From the NCBI RefSeq assembly GCF_901521055.1, contig NZ_CABEGA010000017.1, positions 1 through 63,631 on the forward strand: a stretch of 63,631 nt of DNA, given 5' to 3'. Each line of letters opens with the position of its first letter. The stretch's first letter is position 1. Positions 15,592 through 24,383 of the stretch are shown here, in pieces. The translations under genes and the position numbers were made by a program. Below the pieces are notes generated by a model that was not told where the DNA came from, made no database searches, and was given only the letters and a program-made list of their open reading frames with translations. This stretch comes from Cellulomonas hominis (lineage in GTDB: Bacteria; Actinomycetota; Actinomycetes; Actinomycetales; Cellulomonadaceae).

Positions 15592-18318
15592 GTGACCATC
15601 ACGACGAGCACCGACACCGCCGCCGCGATCGACCAGCTGGTCGACGGCGCCACCAAGGCGCTGGCCGAGTACGCCCGCTTCACGCAGGAGGACGTCGACC
15701 GCCTGGTCAAGAAGGCCGCCGTCGCCGCGCTCGACCAGCACGGGCACCTCGCCGAGCTGGCCGTCGAGGAGACCGGCCGAGGCGTCTTCGAGGACAAGGC
15801 CGTCAAGAACATCTTCGCCTGCGAGCACGTGACCAACTCGATGGCGAACCTCAAGACGGTCGGCGTCATCAGCCGCGACGAGATCAACGGCATCACCGAG
15901 ATCGCCGAGCCGGTCGGCGTCATCTGCGCCATGACGCCGGTGACCAACCCGACCTCCACCGCGATCTTCAAGTCGCTCATCGCGCTGAAGACTCGCAACC
16001 CGATCATCTTCGCGTTCCACCCGAACGCGCAGAAGTCGTCCGTCGCCGCGGCGAAGGTCGTGCGGGACGCCGCGGTCGCCGCGGGCGCCCCGGAGCACTG
16101 CATCCAGTGGGTCGAGGCCCCCTCGATGGAGGCGACCGGCCTGCTGATGAACCACCCCGGCGTCTCGACGATCCTCGCGACCGGCGGCAACGCGATGGTC
16201 CGCGCCGCGTACTCCTGCGGCAAGCCGGCCCTCGGCGTCGGCGCGGGCAACGTGCCGGCCTACATCGAGAAGACCGCGAAGCTGAAGCGGGCCGTCAACG
16301 ACGTGGTGCTGTCCAAGTCGTTCGACAACGGCATGATCTGCGCCTCGGAGCAGGCCGTCATCCTGGACGACGCGATCTACGACGCCGCGCTCGCGGAGTT
16401 CGCCGTCCTGCACGCCTACAAGGCGTCCAAGAAGGAGAAGGCGCTGCTCGAGAAGTTCATCTTCGGCGTCGAGGCCAAGGGCAAGAACTGCGCCGACGCG
16501 AAGCTGAACCCGACGGTCGTCGGCAAGTCGCCGCAGTGGATCGCCGAGCAGGCCGGCTTCACCGTCCCCGCGGACACCTCGATCATCCTGGCCGAGGTCT
16601 CCGGCGTCGGCCCCCAGGAGCCGCTGACCCGCGAGAAGCTGTGCCCCGTCCTCGCGGTGCTGCGCGCCGGCTCGACCGAGCAGGGTATCCAGCTCGCCGA
16701 GCAGATGGTCGAGTTCGACGGCCTGGGCCACTCCGCCGCGATCCACACCCAGGACGAGGCGCTGACCGAGGAGTACGGCTCCCGCGTCAAGGCGATCCGC
16801 GTCATCGCGAACGCCCCCTCGTCGCTCGGCGGCATCGGCGACATCTACAACGCCTTCATCCCGTCGCTCACCCTGGGCTGCGGCTCGTACGGCCACAACT
16901 CGGTGTCGAACAACGTGTCGGCGATCAACCTCGTGAACGTCAAGCGCGTGGGCCGGAGGAACAACAACTTGCAGTGGTTCAAGGTCCCCGCCAAGACGTA
17001 CTTCGAGCCGAACGCCATCCGGTACCTGTCCGACATGGCCGACGTCGAGCGCGTCACCATCGTCACCGACGGCACCATGACCACGCTGGGCTTCGTGGAC
17101 CGCGTGCTCGACGTCCTGAACCGCCGCGCCAACAAGGTGTCGGTCCAGATCATCGACCAGGTGGAGCCCGAGCCGTCCGTCAAGACGGTCCAGGCCGGCG
17201 CCGCGCAGATGCGCCACTTCCGCCCCGACACGATCATCGCGCTGGGCGGCGGCTCGCCGATGGACGCCGCGAAGGTCATGTGGCTGCTGTACGAGCACCC
17301 GGAGATCGTGTTCTCGGACCTCAAGCAGAAGTTCTTCGACGTCCGCAAGCGCGCGTTCAAGTTCCCGACGCTGGGCGAGCTCGCCAAGCTGGTGTGCATC
17401 CCGACCACGTCGGGCACCGGCGCCGAGGTCACCCCCTTCGCCGTCATCTCGGACCCCGACGCCGGCAAGAAGTACCCGCTGGCCGACTACGCCCTGACGC
17501 CGACCGTCGCGATCATCGACCCGGTCCTCACGTCCAAGATGCCGCGCTCGCTGGCCGCCGACTCCGGCTTCGACGCCCTGACCCACGCCACCGAGGCGTT
17601 CGTCGCGGTGTACGCGAACGACTTCACCGACGGCATGGCCCTGCAGGCCATCCGCCTCATCTTCGACAACCTCGCGCAGTCGGTGAACGGCGACCCGGCC
17701 GACCCGGCGACCAAGGAGGCCCGGGAGAAGATGCACAACGCCGGCACCATCGCCGGCATGGCGTTCGGCAACGCCTTCCTCGGGATCGTGCACGCGATGG
17801 CGCACGTCATCGGCTCGACGTTCCACCTGGTCCACGGCCGGACGAACGCCACGCTGCTGCCGCACGTCATCCGGTACAACGGCCAGATCCCGACCAAGCT
17901 CACCAGCTGGCCGAAGTACGAGCACTACGTCGCCCCGGAGCGGTTCCAGCAGATCGCCCAGATGCTGGGCCTGCCCGCCGAGACCCCGGAGCAGGGCGTC
18001 GAGTCCTACGCGCTGGCGATCGAGGCGCTCCGGGCGAAGGTCGGCATCCCGGCGTCGTTCCAGGCGCAGGGCGTCGACGAGCAGGACTTCCTGTCCCGGC
18101 TCGACGAGGTCGCGATGGGCGCGTACGAGGACCAGTGCGCACCGGCCAACCCCCGGATGCCGATGCGCGCCGACATGAAGGACATCATGACCGCGGCCTA
18201 CTACGGCACCTCCGTCGCTGAGGTGCGGGGCCGCCGCGAGCAGCAGCAGGGCGCGGACGTCGCGCCCGCCGGGGCGGGGGCCCCGGTCGAGGACGACGCC
18301 ACGGTCGCGTCCTCCTGA
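15592..18318 (+). CDS. Bifunctional acetaldehyde-CoA/alcohol dehydrogenase
   Basis: A 908-residue cytoplasmic enzyme that reduces acetyl-CoA to acetaldehyde and then ethanol, regenerating NAD+. The N-terminal aldehyde dehydrogenase half has GVGAGNVP and the catalytic C250 in DNGMICASEQAV. A linker leads to the iron-dependent ADH half, with GGGSPMDAAKVMW, CIPTTSGTGAEVTPF, DALTHATEAFV and HAMAHVIGSTFHLVHG supplying the Fe-binding Asp/His residues. Length matches AdhE (about 870-910), which polymerises into spirosomes. GTG 15592 has GGGAG 6 nt upstream. An in-frame GTG at 15538 sits exactly where the promoter would start transcription and could add 18 residues. Low-oxygen regulation is expected but not demonstrated. 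Confidence 0.95.
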   Translation: MTITTSTDTAAAIDQLVDGATKALAEYARFTQEDVDRLVKKAAVAALDQHGHLAELAVEETGRGVFEDKAVKNIFACEHVTNSMANLKTVGVISRDEINGITEIAEPVGVICAMTPVTNPTSTAIFKSLIALKTRNPIIFAFHPNAQKSSVAAAKVVRDAAVAAGAPEHCIQWVEAPSMEATGLLMNHPGVSTILATGGNAMVRAAYSCGKPALGVGAGNVPAYIEKTAKLKRAVNDVVLSKSFDNGMICASEQAVILDDAIYDAALAEFAVLHAYKASKKEKALLEKFIFGVEAKGKNCADAKLNPTVVGKSPQWIAEQAGFTVPADTSIILAEVSGVGPQEPLTREKLCPVLAVLRAGSTEQGIQLAEQMVEFDGLGHSAAIHTQDEALTEEYGSRVKAIRVIANAPSSLGGIGDIYNAFIPSLTLGCGSYGHNSVSNNVSAINLVNVKRVGRRNNNLQWFKVPAKTYFEPNAIRYLSDMADVERVTIVTDGTMTTLGFVDRVLDVLNRRANKVSVQIIDQVEPEPSVKTVQAGAAQMRHFRPDTIIALGGGSPMDAAKVMWLLYEHPEIVFSDLKQKFFDVRKRAFKFPTLGELAKLVCIPTTSGTGAEVTPFAVISDPDAGKKYPLADYALTPTVAIIDPVLTSKMPRSLAADSGFDALTHATEAFVAVYANDFTDGMALQAIRLIFDNLAQSVNGDPADPATKEAREKMHNAGTIAGMAFGNAFLGIVHAMAHVIGSTFHLVHGRTNATLLPHVIRYNGQIPTKLTSWPKYEHYVAPERFQQIAQMLGLPAETPEQGVESYALAIEALRAKVGIPASFQAQGVDEQDFLSRLDEVAMGAYEDQCAPANPRMPMRADMKDIMTAAYYGTSVAEVRGRREQQQGADVAPAGAGAPVEDDATVASS

Positions 18319-18341
18319 CCCCGTAGGGTCGGCTGCTCGCC

Positions 18342-18378
18342 GAGCGCCCCGTCCGCGGATCCCGCGGGCGGGGCGCTC
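18342..18378. terminator. Hairpin terminator after adhE
   Basis: A 17-bp stem with one mismatch (18342-18358 with 18362-18378) and a 3-nt loop, 24 nt past the stop. Confidence 0.75.
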
Positions 18379-18463
18379 CTCTGCGTCCGCACGGTGCCTC
18401 CGCGCGTCCGGGGCGCGCCCAGGTCCGCCTGGCACACTGGCCCTTCCCCGACGAGGAGGCCCC

Positions 18464-18979
18464 ATGACCACCCGCCGCGCCACCCGCTCCGCCCGTGCCC
18501 TGCTCGCCGTCCCGCTGCTGGTCGGCGCGACCGCCCTGCTCGGTGCGTGCTCCGAGATCGACGAGGCGGCCGGCCAGGCCCAGTCGGCGGTCGACTCCGC
18601 CCGCGACGCCGCCGACCAGGTCCGCGAGCTCGCCGACTCCGCCCGGGAGCGCGTCGAGTCCGCCCGCACGACCGTCGACGACGTGACCGCCCGGCTGTCC
18701 GGCCTCGACGCGGAGGCGCGCGCCGCCACCGAGGACGCCCTCGGTCAGGCGTCCACCGCGATGGACGACGCCACCGCCGCGCTGGACCAGGCGCAGGCGG
18801 ACGGCTCGGCCGCCGCGCAGGAGCAGCTCGACTCGGCGCGCTCCAGCCTCGACTCCGCCCGGGCGGCGCTCGACTCGGCGTCCGGCCAGGTCGACGCGAC
18901 GACCGCGGACGCCCTCGACCGCCTCGCGCAGCAGGTCGAGGAGCTGAGCCAGCAGGTCGGGCAGGCCGAGCAGGGCTGA
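18464..18979 (+). CDS. Lipoprotein with long Ala/Ser/Asp-rich coiled coil
   Basis: A 171-residue exported lipoprotein. Residues 1-28 are a lipoprotein signal peptide with lipobox LLGAC, Cys being the anchored residue. The rest is almost wholly helical heptad-like sequence rich in Ala, Asp, Ser and Gln (AVDSARDAADQVRELADSAR and similar repeats), so a rod-like coiled coil on the outer face of the membrane is likely. It resembles many unassigned actinobacterial lipoproteins; a structural or spacer role is inference. ATG 18464 has GAGGAGG 5 nt upstream. Confidence 0.75.
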   Translation: MTTRRATRSARALLAVPLLVGATALLGACSEIDEAAGQAQSAVDSARDAADQVRELADSARERVESARTTVDDVTARLSGLDAEARAATEDALGQASTAMDDATAALDQAQADGSAAAQEQLDSARSSLDSARAALDSASGQVDATTADALDRLAQQVEELSQQVGQAEQG

Positions 18980-19097
18980 GCCCCGCCCGGCCCGCGCACC
19001 GTGGGCGAGACGGGGGGCGGCCGGTCCCGCAGAGGTCACCCGCAGGAGCGACCGCGGACCACTTCACGCGGGGGTGGATCCTGCCGATCACTGGGGT

Positions 19098-19220
19098 ATG
19101 ACCACGCAGCACCCGCGCCCCCGGACCCGGCACCACGTGCCGTGGTGGGTCGCGTGCGCGTGGGGCTCGATCGGGCTGCTCGTCGCGGGCGGGCTGGCCG
19201 CGGCCTCCGGGGTCCTGTAG
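19098..19220 (+). CDS. Small single-span membrane protein (hypothetical)
   Basis: A 40-residue reading frame, MTTQHPRPRTRHH followed by one hydrophobic span of about 25 residues (WWVACAWGSIGLLVAGGLAA and on) and a short tail. The basic N-terminus before the span predicts an N-in orientation. It has no evident RBS. No family is recognised. It lies 51 bases before the toxin-antitoxin pair. It could be a chance ORF, but the charge-then-TM pattern is typical of real small membrane proteins. Confidence 0.45.
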   Translation: MTTQHPRPRTRHHVPWWVACAWGSIGLLVAGGLAAASGVL

Positions 19221-19259
19221 CCCTCAGGCGAGGGCCTGTCTGGTTCTCAGATCGCGGAG

Positions 19260-19265
19260 TAGGCT
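19260..19265 (+). promoter_or_regulatory. Leaderless-type -10 (TAGGCT) of the TA operon
   Basis: TAGGCT with 6 nt to ATG 19272. GGAG-TAGG-CTCC (19256-19267) is a short dyad over the element and a possible antitoxin operator. Confidence 0.5.
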
Positions 19266-19271
19266 CCTGAC

Positions 19272-19526
19272 ATGCGGACCGTCACAGCCACGCGCGCGTC
19301 CCGCGGGTTCTCCGACCTGCTGGACGCCGTCGAGCACGGCGAGACGATCTCCATCACGCGGGCCGGCCACGTCGTCGCCGAGATCCGCCCGGCGTCGCCC
19401 TCCACCGGACGGCGCCTGCACGAGGCCCTCGCCGGGATCCCCCCGCTGGACGACGACCTCGAGGCGGACATCGCCGCCGCGACGTCGCTGCTGACGGAGG
19501 ACCCGGACCCGTGGCACGCCGGCTGA
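19272..19526 (+). CDS. Type II antitoxin, Phd/YefM family
   Basis: An 84-residue antitoxin. The N-terminal half (ATRASRGFSDLLDAVEHGET, then ISITRAGHVVAEIRP) is the Phd/YefM DNA-binding fold. The C-terminal half (about 45-84) is acidic and probably disordered until it wraps the toxin. It should neutralise the PIN-domain toxin encoded next and repress the operon together with it. The downstream gene starts inside its last codons (16-nt overlap), which keeps antitoxin translation ahead of toxin. Confidence 0.85.
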   Translation: MRTVTATRASRGFSDLLDAVEHGETISITRAGHVVAEIRPASPSTGRRLHEALAGIPPLDDDLEADIAAATSLLTEDPDPWHAG

Positions 19527-19909
19527 TCCTGGACACGGGCGCGCTGATCGCCTTCGAGCGCGGGACGCTCGACCGGTCGGCGCTGTTCGACGACGACCTG
19601 GCGATCGCCGCCGTGACCGTCGCCGAGTTCCGCGTCGGCGTCGAGCTCGCCGACACCCCTGCCCGAGCCGCCTCCCGAGCACGCGCGCTCGCGGCGATCG
19701 TCGAGGCGACGACCGTGCTGGACTACACCGAGCGCACCGCCGTCGAGCACGCCCTGCTGCTCGCGCACGTCCGGCGCGCAGGGGTACCGCGCGGCGCCCA
19801 CGACCTCATCATCGCGGCGCACGCCGCCGAGCACGGACGGGCGGTGGTCACGCTCGACCGGCGTGCCGCGTTCGACGCGCTGCCCGGGGTCGAGCTCGTC
19901 GAGCCCTGA
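19511..19909 (+). CDS. PIN-domain ribonuclease toxin (VapC family)
   Basis: A 132-residue Mg-dependent endoribonuclease toxin. Acidic active-site residues are in order: D8 in LILDTGALIAFE, E in TVAEFRVG (about 38-45), D in RGAHDLIIAAHA (about 93-104) and D in VTLDRRAAFDALPG near the C-terminus. VapC enzymes typically cut tRNA or rRNA; the target here is unknown. Length is typical. The GTG start at 19511 overlaps the antitoxin. The partner is Phd-like rather than VapB-like, a frequent mix in actinobacteria. Confidence 0.85.
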   Translation: MARRLILDTGALIAFERGTLDRSALFDDDLAIAAVTVAEFRVGVELADTPARAASRARALAAIVEATTVLDYTERTAVEHALLLAHVRRAGVPRGAHDLIIAAHAAEHGRAVVTLDRRAAFDALPGVELVEP

Positions 19910-19997
19910 CCGTCACCGCCGACCGCACTGCGGGCAGCCCCGCGACGCGGCGGCGCCCGGGTCTACCCTCCTGGCGTCCCCTCACGACAGGACCCCC

Positions 19998-21290
19998 ATG
20001 ACCACGACCTCCCCCGCCGACCCCGCCGCCACGCCCGGCGGCCGGTGGCGCGACGTCGCCCGCGCGACCGGGCTACTCGGCGCCGACGGCGTCCCGCGCC
20101 CGACGATCTTCGCGGAGATGTCGGCGCTCGCCGCGGCGACCGGCGCCCTCAACCTCGGTCAGGGGTTCCCCGACGTCGACGGCCCGGAGTCGGTCAAGCG
20201 CGTCGCCGCCGACGCGATCGCCGCCGGGGTCAACCAGTACCCGCCCGGCCCGGGCATCCCCGAGCTGCGCCGCGCCGTCGCGGACCACCAGCGGCGGCAC
20301 TACGGCCTGGAGCCGGACCCGGACACCGAGGTGCTCGTCACCACCGGTGCGACGGAGGCGCTGGCGGCGGCGGTGCTCGCGCTGACGGAGCCGGGCGACG
20401 AGGTGCTGACCCTCGAGCCGTTCTACGACTCCTACGCCGCCGTCATCGGCCTCGCGGGCGCCCGGCACACCACCGCCCCGCTCGTCGCGACCCCGGGCGG
20501 GTTCCGGCTCGACGCCGAGGCGCTGCGCGCGGCCGTCACCGACCGCACCCGGATCATCCTGCTCAACACCCCGCACAACCCGACCGGTGCCGTGCTGACC
20601 CGCGAGGAGCTCGCGGTCGTCGCCGAGGTCGCGGAGCGGCACGACTGCCTCGTGGTGACCGACGAGGTCTACGAGCACCTCACCTACGACGGCGTGCGGC
20701 ACGTCCCCTTCGCGACCCTGCCGGGCGCCGCGTCGCGGACGCTCACGATCTCGTCCGCGGGGAAGACGTTCTCGTTCACCGGCTGGAAGATCGGCTGGGT
20801 CACCGGACCCGCCGCCCTGGTGGACGCCGTGCGCGCGGTGAAGCAGTTCCTCACGTACGTGTCGGGCGCACCGTTCCAGCCGGCGGTCGCGCACGCCCTC
20901 GCGCTGGAGACGCTCGGCGACGCCGCACCGGACTCCGGGTGGATCGCGGGCCTCGCCGGCTCGCTCGCCCACCGCCGGGACCTGCTGAGCGCAGGGCTGG
21001 CCGAGGCCGGCTTCGACGTCGTGCGGCCGCAGGGCACGTACTTCGTGGTGGCGGACGCCGCGCGGCTGCTGGCGGGCCCGCTCGCGGGCTCGGGCCTGAC
21101 CGACGCGGCCGACCTGTGCCGGGCCCTGCCGCGGCTCGCGGGCGTGGTCGGGGTGCCCGTCACGGCGTTCACGCACGCGGGCTCGCCGGCGGACCGTGCG
21201 CTGCGCACGGCCGTGCGGTTCACGTTCGTCAAGCAGGAGGCCGTCCTGCGCGAGGCGACGTCCCGCCTGACGTCGGCCTTCGCCGCCTGA
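19998..21290 (+). CDS. PLP-dependent class I/II aminotransferase
   Basis: A 430-residue fold-type I aminotransferase. ALNLGQGFPDVDGP (about 51-64) is the substrate-binding N-terminal motif, NTPHNPTGAVL carries the conserved Asn, DEVYEHLTYDG holds the Asp/Tyr pair, and K256 in SSAGKTFSFTGWK is the Schiff-base lysine. The C-terminal Arg in VRFTFVK would bind the substrate carboxylate. Family resemblance is to kynurenine/methionine aminotransferases and DapC-like N-succinyl-DAP aminotransferases; the exact substrate is not resolvable and no biosynthetic neighbours help. ATG 19998 has a weak AGGA upstream. Confidence 0.85.
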   Translation: MTTTSPADPAATPGGRWRDVARATGLLGADGVPRPTIFAEMSALAAATGALNLGQGFPDVDGPESVKRVAADAIAAGVNQYPPGPGIPELRRAVADHQRRHYGLEPDPDTEVLVTTGATEALAAAVLALTEPGDEVLTLEPFYDSYAAVIGLAGARHTTAPLVATPGGFRLDAEALRAAVTDRTRIILLNTPHNPTGAVLTREELAVVAEVAERHDCLVVTDEVYEHLTYDGVRHVPFATLPGAASRTLTISSAGKTFSFTGWKIGWVTGPAALVDAVRAVKQFLTYVSGAPFQPAVAHALALETLGDAAPDSGWIAGLAGSLAHRRDLLSAGLAEAGFDVVRPQGTYFVVADAARLLAGPLAGSGLTDAADLCRALPRLAGVVGVPVTAFTHAGSPADRALRTAVRFTFVKQEAVLREATSRLTSAFAA

Positions 21291-21324
21291 CCGCTGCCCC
21301 CCGACCCCCGGCCCCCGACGCCCG

Positions 21325-21376
21325 AGTGGAGCGTTCGGCCGGGACACGCCGGGCGTGTCGGGCGGAACCCTCCACT
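21325..21376. repeat. 52-bp dispersed palindrome, copy A
   Basis: It begins AGTGGAGCGTTC and ends CCTCCACT, with long inverted arms around a GC-rich centre. It sits between the convergent ends of the aminotransferase and the efflux pump. Three more 52-bp copies occur at 32323, 59534 and 60772. It could also act as a bidirectional terminator. Confidence 0.85.
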
Positions 21377-21405
21377 GAGCGGCGGCAGCGCGAGAGGTGC
21401 CCGGG

Positions 21406-22689
21406 TCAGCCCGCCGGGTGGTCGCTCTCGGTCCAGCCGCCGCGGCGGTAGGCGGGGGTCGCCAGCGCGAGCACGAGCAGCGCACCGCCCGCACCCCCGA
21501 GCATCACCGTCGCCATCGCCCACGCGGACTCGCCGAGCACCCCGACGAGCGGGGCGACCACCCCGGACACGCCGGCCTGGAGCGCCCCGATGAACGCGGC
21601 CGCAGTCCCCGCGCGCTCGCCGTGCCGCGACAGCGCGATGGCCGACGCGTTCGGCGGCGTGAAGTTCACCAGCGACATGATGAGGAACAGCACGACCAGC
21701 AGCGCCGGCAGCCCGCCGGCGCCGGTGATCGCGAGGACGAGCAGCACCAGCACCAGCACGAACGACACCGGCAGCGCCACCCGGATGATCTGGATCGGGG
21801 CGTATCGGCGGACCAGCGCGGCGTTCACCTGTGCCCCGCCCACGAGCCCGATGCCGTTGACGGCGAAGATCAGCGCGAACTGGCTCGACGACAGCCCGTA
21901 GCCCTCCTGCAGCACGAACGGCGAGCCCACCACGTAGCTCATCAGCACCGCCAGCCCGAGACCCGGCAGCAGCGCCAGCGCCACGAAGTGCCGGTCGCGC
22001 AGCAGCACCCGGTACCCGGACCAGGCGCCGCGGGTCGACGCGACGCGGCGGTGCACGGGCAGCGTCTCGGGCAGCCGCAGGAACACCACCACCCACAGCA
22101 CCGCGCCGTAGATCGCCAGCGCGACGAACACCGCGCGCCAGCCGAACTCGCCGGCGATCAGCCCGCCGACGCTCGGCGCGAACAGCGGCGCGACGCCGAT
22201 CACGAGCATCAGCCGCGACAGCAGCCGCGAGGCGTCCGGCCCGACGAACCGGTCCCGGATCACGGCCATCGCCACCACGGACGCCGACGCGTTGAAGAAC
22301 CCCTGGACCATCCGCAGCCCGATGAGCGGCAGGATCGCCGGGGCGACCGCGCAGAGCAGCGAGGTGACGATGTGCAGCGCCACGCCGACCAGGACGGGGG
22401 CGCGCCGGCCGAACCGGTCGGACATCGGGCCGATCACCAGCTGCCCCGCCGCACCGCCCACGAGCATCATCGTCATCGTCAGCTGGGCCGCCGCCGCGCT
22501 GGTGTCGAGGTCCCGTGCGACGTCGGGCAGGGACGGCAGGTAGATGTCCGTCGTGATCGCCGGGAGGGCGGTCATCACGCCGAGCAGCAGGATGTACTTG
22601 GCGTTCGGCTTGAAGGCAGGGGCCGCGACCTGACCGACGGGGACGGTCGCGCGGCCGGGTGGTGCGGGGGTCGGGTCGGCGGTGCTCAT
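21406..22689 (-). CDS. Bcr/CflA-type MFS drug efflux transporter
   Basis: A 427-residue inner-membrane transporter with 12 predicted spans. MTALPAITTDIYLPSLPDVA (about 40-59) is the characteristic first-helix motif D of the Bcr/CflA (DHA1) family, and GPMSDRFGRRAPVLVG is MFS motif A. Relatives export bicyclomycin, chloramphenicol or sulfonamides by proton antiport; the substrate here is unknown. ATG 22689 is preferred because residues before it lack conservation-like character; GACGAT lies 8 nt upstream as a possible -10. It is divergent from the beta-propeller gene across 167 bases that show no convincing operator. Confidence 0.85.
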   Translation of the reverse strand: MSTADPTPAPPGRATVPVGQVAAPAFKPNAKYILLLGVMTALPAITTDIYLPSLPDVARDLDTSAAAAQLTMTMMLVGGAAGQLVIGPMSDRFGRRAPVLVGVALHIVTSLLCAVAPAILPLIGLRMVQGFFNASASVVAMAVIRDRFVGPDASRLLSRLMLVIGVAPLFAPSVGGLIAGEFGWRAVFVALAIYGAVLWVVVFLRLPETLPVHRRVASTRGAWSGYRVLLRDRHFVALALLPGLGLAVLMSYVVGSPFVLQEGYGLSSSQFALIFAVNGIGLVGGAQVNAALVRRYAPIQIIRVALPVSFVLVLVLLVLAITGAGGLPALLVVLFLIMSLVNFTPPNASAIALSRHGERAGTAAAFIGALQAGVSGVVAPLVGVLGESAWAMATVMLGGAGGALLVLALATPAYRRGGWTESDHPAG

Positions 22690-22843
22690 GTGGCCCGATC
22701 GTCCCATGCGGGGAGCGCCGTCGCGAATCGTTTCGATCCCGCACCGCGGCGGTCGATCCGGCCTCCGCGGCCCTCGCTCCTGACGAGCAGGTTGCGATCC
22801 GATCACGGCGTCGAAACCGCCCACGCGGCCTGACCTGCGGCCC

Positions 22844-22849
22844 TATCGT
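22844..22849 (+). promoter_or_regulatory. Leaderless-type -10 (TATCGT)
   Basis: TATCGT with 7 nt to ATG 22857. Confidence 0.55.
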
Positions 22850-22856
22850 CGCGACC

Positions 22857-24341
22857 ATGACCACCACGGACCCCGGCGCCGCCGGCCCGCGCCCCGCAGG
22901 AAGCCGCCGCACCCCTGCCCTGCTCGTCGCCCTCGTCGTCCTGGTGGTGCTCGTCCTGGTCGCCACGGTCCTCGTCCGTCGCGCGGGTGCAGCCGACGCC
23001 CCGGCCACCGTGCCGACCGTGTCGATCTCGACGGCCCCGAGCGCGACGCCCGGCCCGAGCCCCACGCAGGACGCGCCCGCGGCGCGACCCGACGGGACCG
23101 TCGCCCCTACCGTCGCGTGGACCCTGACCGGCGAGACCCTGCCCGGCGCGGTCCCGGGGCTGACCGACCTGACCCTCGCGGAGCCCAGCGCGTCCGGTGC
23201 GGCGAACGTGTCGGACGTCGCGGTCGTCGTGGCGTCCCGCCCGGACGGCTCGGACGACCAGGCGGCGGAGGTGCTCGGCATCGGACGCTCCGACGGGCAG
23301 GTCGTGTGGCGCCGGTCGACCCCGTCCGCCTCCCGGCACACCTGCCACGTGCTCGCGGACGGCCTCCGGGCGGCGTGCCTCAGCCAGGTGCGGTCGACCG
23401 CGACCACGCACGTGACCGTCGTCGAGTCGGCGACCGGGCGCGTGCTCGGCGAGGGCACCGTGGACGGGAACATGGAGATGGCCCTGGCGGTCGGTGACGA
23501 CGTCGTCCTCGCTGGCCCGTCGCAGAGCGACGCGATCGCGCCGGTGACGATCTCCCGCGGGACGCCGGCGGACCTCACGGCGCGGTGGGCGGTCCAGGTC
23601 GAGTCGCCGGGGCTGCTCGAGTCGGACTACTTCGACAGCATCTCCGCGAACGCCGAGACGCTCGTGGTCACCGCCGGCCCGCTGGTCGTGGCCCTCGACC
23701 CCGACTCGGGCGCGACGGTCTCCACCTCCGTGGGCAGCGGTGGGGCGATGCCCTCGACCGGCTCCTGGGCGTCCTCGGCCGACGGGACCGGCACCGTCGT
23801 GCTGGCCGCGGACGGCACCGGTCGCGCCGCGCTGCCGGGCGCGCCGTGGCGGCGGGCCGTGGGCTCGACCGCCACGCGCACGGGGATCGGTGCGAGCGCC
23901 GTCGACCCCGCCACGTACGAGCCGCTCTGGACGACGGCGCTGCCGGACGGCACCCGGGTCCGGGACGCCGCGGTGACCGACGACGTGACGGTGCTCTGGC
24001 GCACGCCCGTGGTCGCGGCCACGACCGCCGTCACCTACGTGGGCCTCGACGGCGCCACGGGCGCGCCGCTCTGGGAGCACGAGGGCACCTGGGCGGGCGA
24101 CCCGCGGCAGGTGGGGGACGCGCTGGTGCTGGCCGACGACGCCGCCGTGTGGGCCCTGGACACCTCCGACGGCAGCGTCCCGTGGTCGGTCGACGCCCCC
24201 GCGCCCTCCGGGTCCTTCACCAGCGACCTGCTCGGCGACGTGATGGTCGTCGACGGCCGTCCGGCTCAGGGCGCGGACCCGGGTGCCGCGGCCGCGCTCA
24301 CCGGCTACCGGTTCGGGGCCGAGGTGCCGGCGGCGCGGTGA
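22857..24341 (+). CDS. Membrane-anchored PQQ-like beta-propeller protein
   Basis: A 494-residue protein. An Arg-rich N-terminus is followed by one transmembrane helix (LLVALVVLVVLVLVATVLV, about 22-40), then a Thr/Pro/Ser-rich linker and an extracytoplasmic domain with WD/PQQ-like blades: VLGIGRSDGQVVWRRS, LVVALDPDSGATV, LDGATGAPLWEHEG and ALDTSDGSVPWSV. The blade consensus resembles PQQ-binding-like repeats, but no quinoprotein cofactor residues are evident, so a scaffolding or sensing role is more likely (inference). Two Cys (HTC...AAC) could form an external disulfide. No partner is obvious. Confidence 0.75.
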   Translation: MTTTDPGAAGPRPAGSRRTPALLVALVVLVVLVLVATVLVRRAGAADAPATVPTVSISTAPSATPGPSPTQDAPAARPDGTVAPTVAWTLTGETLPGAVPGLTDLTLAEPSASGAANVSDVAVVVASRPDGSDDQAAEVLGIGRSDGQVVWRRSTPSASRHTCHVLADGLRAACLSQVRSTATTHVTVVESATGRVLGEGTVDGNMEMALAVGDDVVLAGPSQSDAIAPVTISRGTPADLTARWAVQVESPGLLESDYFDSISANAETLVVTAGPLVVALDPDSGATVSTSVGSGGAMPSTGSWASSADGTGTVVLAADGTGRAALPGAPWRRAVGSTATRTGIGASAVDPATYEPLWTTALPDGTRVRDAAVTDDVTVLWRTPVVAATTAVTYVGLDGATGAPLWEHEGTWAGDPRQVGDALVLADDAAVWALDTSDGSVPWSVDAPAPSGSFTSDLLGDVMVVDGRPAQGADPGAAAALTGYRFGAEVPAAR

Positions 24342-24363
24342 CGCGGCCGGGAGCGCTGCGCCT

Positions 24364-24379
24364 GACCGGGCGCCCGGTC
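24364..24379. terminator. Short palindrome between convergent genes
   Basis: GACCGGGC-GCCCGGTC is a perfect 16-bp palindrome between the beta-propeller gene and the cyclase gene. It is modest as a terminator. Confidence 0.4.
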
Positions 24380-24383
24380 CCCG

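Noticed and set aside
14818..18729. A 1303-residue frame antisense to adhE and neighbours
   Set aside because: It is a mirror frame spanning parts of three real genes and two terminators.
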